A DNA stretch of 8,976 bases from Zoogloea sp. (GTDB lineage Bacteria; Pseudomonadota; Gammaproteobacteria; Burkholderiales; Rhodocyclaceae): assembly GCA_016790385.1 (NCBI GenBank), contig JAEUNV010000666.1, positions 1 through 8,976 of the forward strand, read 5' to 3'. Of the stretch, positions 6,476-8,976 are shown piece by piece. A program made the translations under genes and the position numbers. Every line of letters begins with the position of its first letter. Within the stretch, counting starts at the first letter, position 1. The notes beneath the pieces are model-generated. The model worked only from the letters and a program-made list of their open reading frames with translations, had not been told where the DNA came from and ran no database searches.

Positions 6476-6481
6476 TATATT
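6476..6481 (+). promoter_or_regulatory. Candidate -10 element immediately before rluC
   Basis: TATATT matches five of six consensus -10 positions and sits in the only strongly AT-rich patch of this region (6462-6489). It ends eight bases before the rluC ATG at 6490, so initiation would fall at or within a base or two of the start codon and produce a leaderless or nearly leaderless mRNA. That would agree with the absence of a Shine-Dalgarno. No -35 match is visible at the right spacing, so confidence is low. Confidence 0.25.
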
Positions 6482-6489
6482 TCAAAAAG

Positions 6490-7446
6490 ATGGCCTTGAG
6501 TAAAGCTCCCGCAGTGAGCCATGCCCGCGTGGATGAAGGCAGCGCGGGCCAGCGCATCGACAACTTCCTTGTGCGGGTCTGCAAGGGGGTGCCCAAGAGC
6601 CACATCTATCGCATCCTGCGCAGTGGAGAGGTGCGTGTGAATAGCCGGCGGGTCGATCAGACCTATCGCCTGCAGGAGGGGGACGAACTGCGCATTCCGC
6701 CGATCCGCCTCGCCGACAAGTCGGCTGCGGCTCCCGTGCCGATGGGAAAGGCCTTCGATATCGTCTTCGAGGATGACTCGCTGCTGGTACTAGATAAGCC
6801 TGCCGGTCTGGCCGTGCACGGGGGGAGTGGCGTCAGCTTCGGTGTGATCGAGCAGCTTCGTCGTCAACGTCCGGAGGCGAAGTTCCTTGAACTGGTGCAT
6901 CGCCTTGACAGGGAAACCTCGGGCCTACTCATTGTCGCCAAGAAGCGCAGCGCCCTCACGGTGCTTCACGACATGATGCGAGACGGCAAGGTACAGAAAC
7001 GCTACCTGACGCTGGTGTCGGGGCGCTGGCTCAACCAGCAGCAGCATATCAGGCTGGCTTTGCACAAGTACCTGCTGGAGAGCGGCGAGCGGCGGGTCAG
7101 CGTGAATGCGGAGGGCAAGCCTGCCCATAGCATCGTCCGCCTGGTGAAGCGCTGGAGCGGCTACAGTCTGGTGGAGGTGGAGCTCAAGACCGGGCGGACC
7201 CACCAGATCCGCGTCCATCTCAGCCATCTCGGCTTTCCATTGTGTGGCGACGACAAGTACGGCGACTTTGCCTTGAACAAGCAGCTTGAAAAGGAAGGAC
7301 TCAAGCGGATGTTCCTGCATGCCGCGAAGCTGGCGTTCCGGCATCCGCTGACCGATCAGGCGATTGAACTCTCCGCGCCGTTGCCAGCCGAACTGGAAAG
7401 TTTTCTGGCTTTTGTCGAGCAGTCCCGGGAGAGGGAGCATGGCTAA
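6490..7446 (+). CDS. rluC: 23S rRNA pseudouridine synthase RluC
   Basis: RluC isomerises specific uridines of 23S rRNA to pseudouridine (positions 955, 2504 and 2580 in E. coli), near the peptidyl transferase centre. The 318-aa protein has an N-terminal S4 RNA-binding domain (about 20-75, with SHIYRILRSGEVRVNSRRV at 37-55) and an RluA-type catalytic domain. The signature HRLDRETSG contains the catalytic Asp140. Downstream, LKTGRTHQIRVHLSHLGFP (232-250) and the GDDKYG block (253-258) are typical of the family. Length is normal and no key residue is missing. Placement divergent from rne, as in E. coli and Pseudomonas, favours RluC over the paralogue RluD. The ATG at 6490 lacks a Shine-Dalgarno (only AAAAAG precedes it), but later starts would truncate the S4 domain. 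The last eight bases overlap the HAD gene. Confidence 0.95.
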   Translation: MALSKAPAVSHARVDEGSAGQRIDNFLVRVCKGVPKSHIYRILRSGEVRVNSRRVDQTYRLQEGDELRIPPIRLADKSAAAPVPMGKAFDIVFEDDSLLVLDKPAGLAVHGGSGVSFGVIEQLRRQRPEAKFLELVHRLDRETSGLLIVAKKRSALTVLHDMMRDGKVQKRYLTLVSGRWLNQQQHIRLALHKYLLESGERRVSVNAEGKPAHSIVRLVKRWSGYSLVEVELKTGRTHQIRVHLSHLGFPLCGDDKYGDFALNKQLEKEGLKRMFLHAAKLAFRHPLTDQAIELSAPLPAELESFLAFVEQSREREHG

Positions 7447-8095
7447 GCGCTTCGAACTGATCGTCTTCGACTGGGACGGCACGCTGATGGATTCGGCTGC
7501 CGCCATCGTGCGGGCCATCCAAGCGGCCAGTGCCGACCTGGGGCTCCCGGTGCCGCCGGATGCGCGGGCTCGGCACGTGATTGGCCTGGGGCTGGCGGAT
7601 GCGTTGCGGCATGCCGTCCCGGAACTGGCCGAGAAGGATTATCCGGCGATGGTGGAGCGTTATCGCCACCATTACCTGTCAGGTGATCATGAGCTTGAGC
7701 TGTTCGAAGGCACGCATTCCCTGATCGAATCGCTCCACGGGCGGGGTTGCTGCCTGGCGGTGGCGACCGGCAAGAGTCGCAAGGGATTGGCGCGCGCACT
7801 TGAGTTTTCGGGTCTGGGGCGCTTCTTCCATGCCACCCGGTGTGCCGATGAATGCTTCTCCAAGCCCCATCCGGCCATGCTTGAAGAGCTGATGGATGAA
7901 TTGTGCGTGGCGCGGGAGGTCAGCCTGATGATCGGCGACACCACCCATGACCTTCAGATGGCGAGGAATGCCGGCGTGGCCGGCTTGGCCGTCAGTTTCG
8001 GCGCCCATCCGGTCGAGCAGCTGCTGGCCGAGGTCCCTTTGGCGTGCGTGCATACACCCGCCGAACTGCGTGCCTGGCTGGAGGCGAATGCATGA
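7439..8095 (+). CDS. HAD-superfamily hydrolase (phosphoglycolate phosphatase-like)
   Basis: This is a cytoplasmic phosphatase of HAD subfamily IA, 218 aa. Motif I is DWDGT with nucleophile Asp11 and acid/base Asp13. An alpha-helical cap follows motif I (about 17-90). Motif II is the Thr of VATGKS (Thr110), motif III is Lys142 in KPHP, and motif IV is GDTTHD with Asp167 and Asp171 binding Mg2+. All four motifs are intact, so the enzyme should be active. Family members are often labelled Gph, but substrate cannot be deduced. The Trp between the two motif I aspartates, in place of the usual Leu or Met, recurs in homologues near rluC as far as I recall. The start ATG at 7439 overlaps the end of rluC by eight bases and is preceded by GGGAGAGGGAG inside rluC, indicating translational coupling. 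It also overlaps the Rieske gene by four bases. Confidence 0.92.
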   Translation: MAKRFELIVFDWDGTLMDSAAAIVRAIQAASADLGLPVPPDARARHVIGLGLADALRHAVPELAEKDYPAMVERYRHHYLSGDHELELFEGTHSLIESLHGRGCCLAVATGKSRKGLARALEFSGLGRFFHATRCADECFSKPHPAMLEELMDELCVAREVSLMIGDTTHDLQMARNAGVAGLAVSFGAHPVEQLLAEVPLACVHTPAELRAWLEANA

Positions 8096-8418
8096 TCTGC
8101 AAGTCGGAGGATGTGCGCGAAGGGGGCGATGGGGTGCGCTTCACTGTGACGCGAGTGACGGGTGATGAGCCGGCCTTCCTGGTGCGCTTTCAGGGGCGGG
8201 TCCATGCCTACCTCAACCGTTGCGCCCATGTGCCGGTGGAACTGGATTGGCTGCCCGGGAAGTTCTTTGATGATTCGCGCCTCTATGTGATCTGTGCAAC
8301 CCATGGCGCGACGTATGAACCGGAGACGGGCTACTGCGTTTCCGGGCCATGCCGCGGCGCCCGCCTGGAGCCGCTTCGGGTTGTGGAGCGGGACGGCGGG
8401 GTGTACCTGGACGAATGA
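8092..8418 (+). CDS. Small Rieske-type [2Fe-2S] protein
   Basis: A 108-aa single-domain Rieske ferredoxin-like protein. The cluster ligands are visible as Cys44-X-His46 (in NRCAHVPVEL) and Cys68-X2-His71 (in ICATHGATYEP), with the following conserved GPC loop (SGPCRGARL, 84-92) and a basic-then-acidic C-terminus. There is no signal peptide, transmembrane helix or oxygenase domain, so it is probably a soluble cytoplasmic electron carrier or redox sensor. It is not a bc1-type Rieske subunit, because the second disulfide cysteines next to the ligands are absent. The ATG at 8092 overlaps the HAD stop in an ATGA arrangement, which supports that start over extensions into the HAD gene. It is the third cistron after rluC. 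No partner reductase or oxygenase is adjacent in the window, so its role is unknown. Confidence 0.9.
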   Translation: MICKSEDVREGGDGVRFTVTRVTGDEPAFLVRFQGRVHAYLNRCAHVPVELDWLPGKFFDDSRLYVICATHGATYEPETGYCVSGPCRGARLEPLRVVERDGGVYLDE

Positions 8419-8438
8419 GCAGACGTCATCCGGCGGGT

Positions 8439-8976
8439 TCAGGTGGCGAGGATCAGGAATACCGTAGGGCGCCGGTTCAGGTCGGGTGATGGGGTTTTTT
8501 TCCAGTCGGCAATGCGGCGGGTGGTGATCGACTCGCTTTCCAGGGTCAGGTCGCATGCCACGCACAGGCGCGTGTCCGGCCGGCAGCTGTTGCGCAGGGC
8601 TTCGAACATGCGCCCGTTGCGGTAGGGTGTTTCGATGAACAGCTGGGTGCGGGCATGGCGTGCGGATTCGGTCTCCAGCTCGCGGATGCGTTTGTTACGC
8701 GCCTCTTCATCTACCGTAAGATAGCCGTGGAAGGCAAAGCTCTGTCCGTTGAGCCCGGAGGCCATCAGCGCCAATAGCAGGGAGGAAGGGCCAACCAGTG
8801 GAACTACCGCGATGTTCATCTCGTGGGCGCGGCGGACGAGGAGGGCGCCAGGATCTGCGACTGCCGGGCAGCCGGCCTCCGACATGAGTCCGGCGTCACG
8901 GCCGGAAATCAGAGGAGCGAGTAGTCCGTCCAGGTCGGCCATGCCGGGTTTTTCGGGCAGTTCCCGGATGTCCAGG
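8439..8976 (-). CDS. SAM-dependent methyltransferase of the RsmI/tetrapyrrole methylase superfamily, N-terminus outside window
   Basis: The last 178 residues are visible; the frame stays open to the right edge, so the gene starts beyond it and the ATG at 8942 is internal. The segment AGLMSEAGCPAVADPG is the counterpart of the AGTPLISDPG cofactor-binding loop of RsmI. VPLVGPSSLLLALMASGLNG follows, then FAFHGYL, then FIETPYRN and a PTVFLI ending typical of this superfamily (COG0313). RsmI 2'-O-methylates C1402 of 16S rRNA. This protein has a divergent loop and apparently stops without the C-terminal extension of RsmI, so it looks like the shorter paralogue common in betaproteobacteria, whose substrate I do not know. 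It converges on the Rieske gene with only 20 bp between stops and no hairpin terminator there. Confidence 0.88.
   Translation of the reverse strand, partial: LDIRELPEKPGMADLDGLLAPLISGRDAGLMSEAGCPAVADPGALLVRRAHEMNIAVVPLVGPSSLLLALMASGLNGQSFAFHGYLTVDEEARNKRIRELETESARHARTQLFIETPYRNGRMFEALRNSCRPDTRLCVACDLTLESESITTRRIADWKKTPSPDLNRRPTVFLILAT

Noticed and set aside
8436..8482. 9-bp direct repeat GGTTCAGGT (8436-8444 and 8474-8482)
   Set aside because: Both copies lie in or at the end of coding sequence and are explained by chance; there is no other sign of insertion or an attachment site.
1..8976. CRISPR array, tRNA, rRNA, insertion sequence or prophage elements
   Set aside because: No regularly spaced repeats, clover-leaf sequences, transposase or phage-like frames were seen on either strand.

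Overview
The window is an ordinary chromosomal stretch of a high-GC proteobacterium. The protein sequences and the gene order (aminotransferase / uvrB / low-molecular-weight phosphatase / rne / rluC / HAD / Rieske) point to a betaproteobacterium, most likely Rhodocyclales-like (Azoarcus, Thauera, Dechloromonas or Accumulibacter type). That placement is an inference from remembered gene neighbourhoods, not from a search. I see no mobile elements, CRISPR arrays, tRNA or rRNA genes, or base-composition breaks suggesting recent transfer.

Layout. Positions 1-131 (minus) hold the first 43 codons of a class I aspartate/aromatic aminotransferase. It is divergent from uvrB (250-2328, plus), and the 118-bp gap contains nested dyads. 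A low-molecular-weight protein-tyrosine phosphatase (2410-2901, plus) follows uvrB. It converges on rne (2985-5945, minus), and a long perfect hairpin between them can terminate transcription from both sides. The rne gene has a leader of about 350 nt with a possible three-way junction next to its ribosome-binding site. Divergently, rluC (6490-7446), a HAD phosphatase (7439-8095) and a small Rieske [2Fe-2S] protein (8092-8418) form a tightly overlapping plus-strand operon. A methyltransferase of the RsmI/tetrapyrrole-methylase superfamily (8439 to beyond 8976, minus) converges on that operon and is cut by the window edge.

Function. The genes serve DNA repair (UvrB), RNA decay and processing (RNase E), ribosome modification (RluC and possibly the methyltransferase), and small-molecule or phosphoprotein phosphatase roles. 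RNase E and RluC are transcribed divergently from a shared 544-bp intergenic region, which is the richest non-coding part of the window. It holds the rne leader, a 12-bp palindrome, a possible 20-codon leader ORF, and a rluC start with no Shine-Dalgarno.

I found no convincing undescribed multi-gene system. The observations most worth checking are the rne leader structure, the possible leader peptide and leaderless start of rluC, the dyads between the aminotransferase and uvrB, and the co-transcribed Rieske protein of unknown role.
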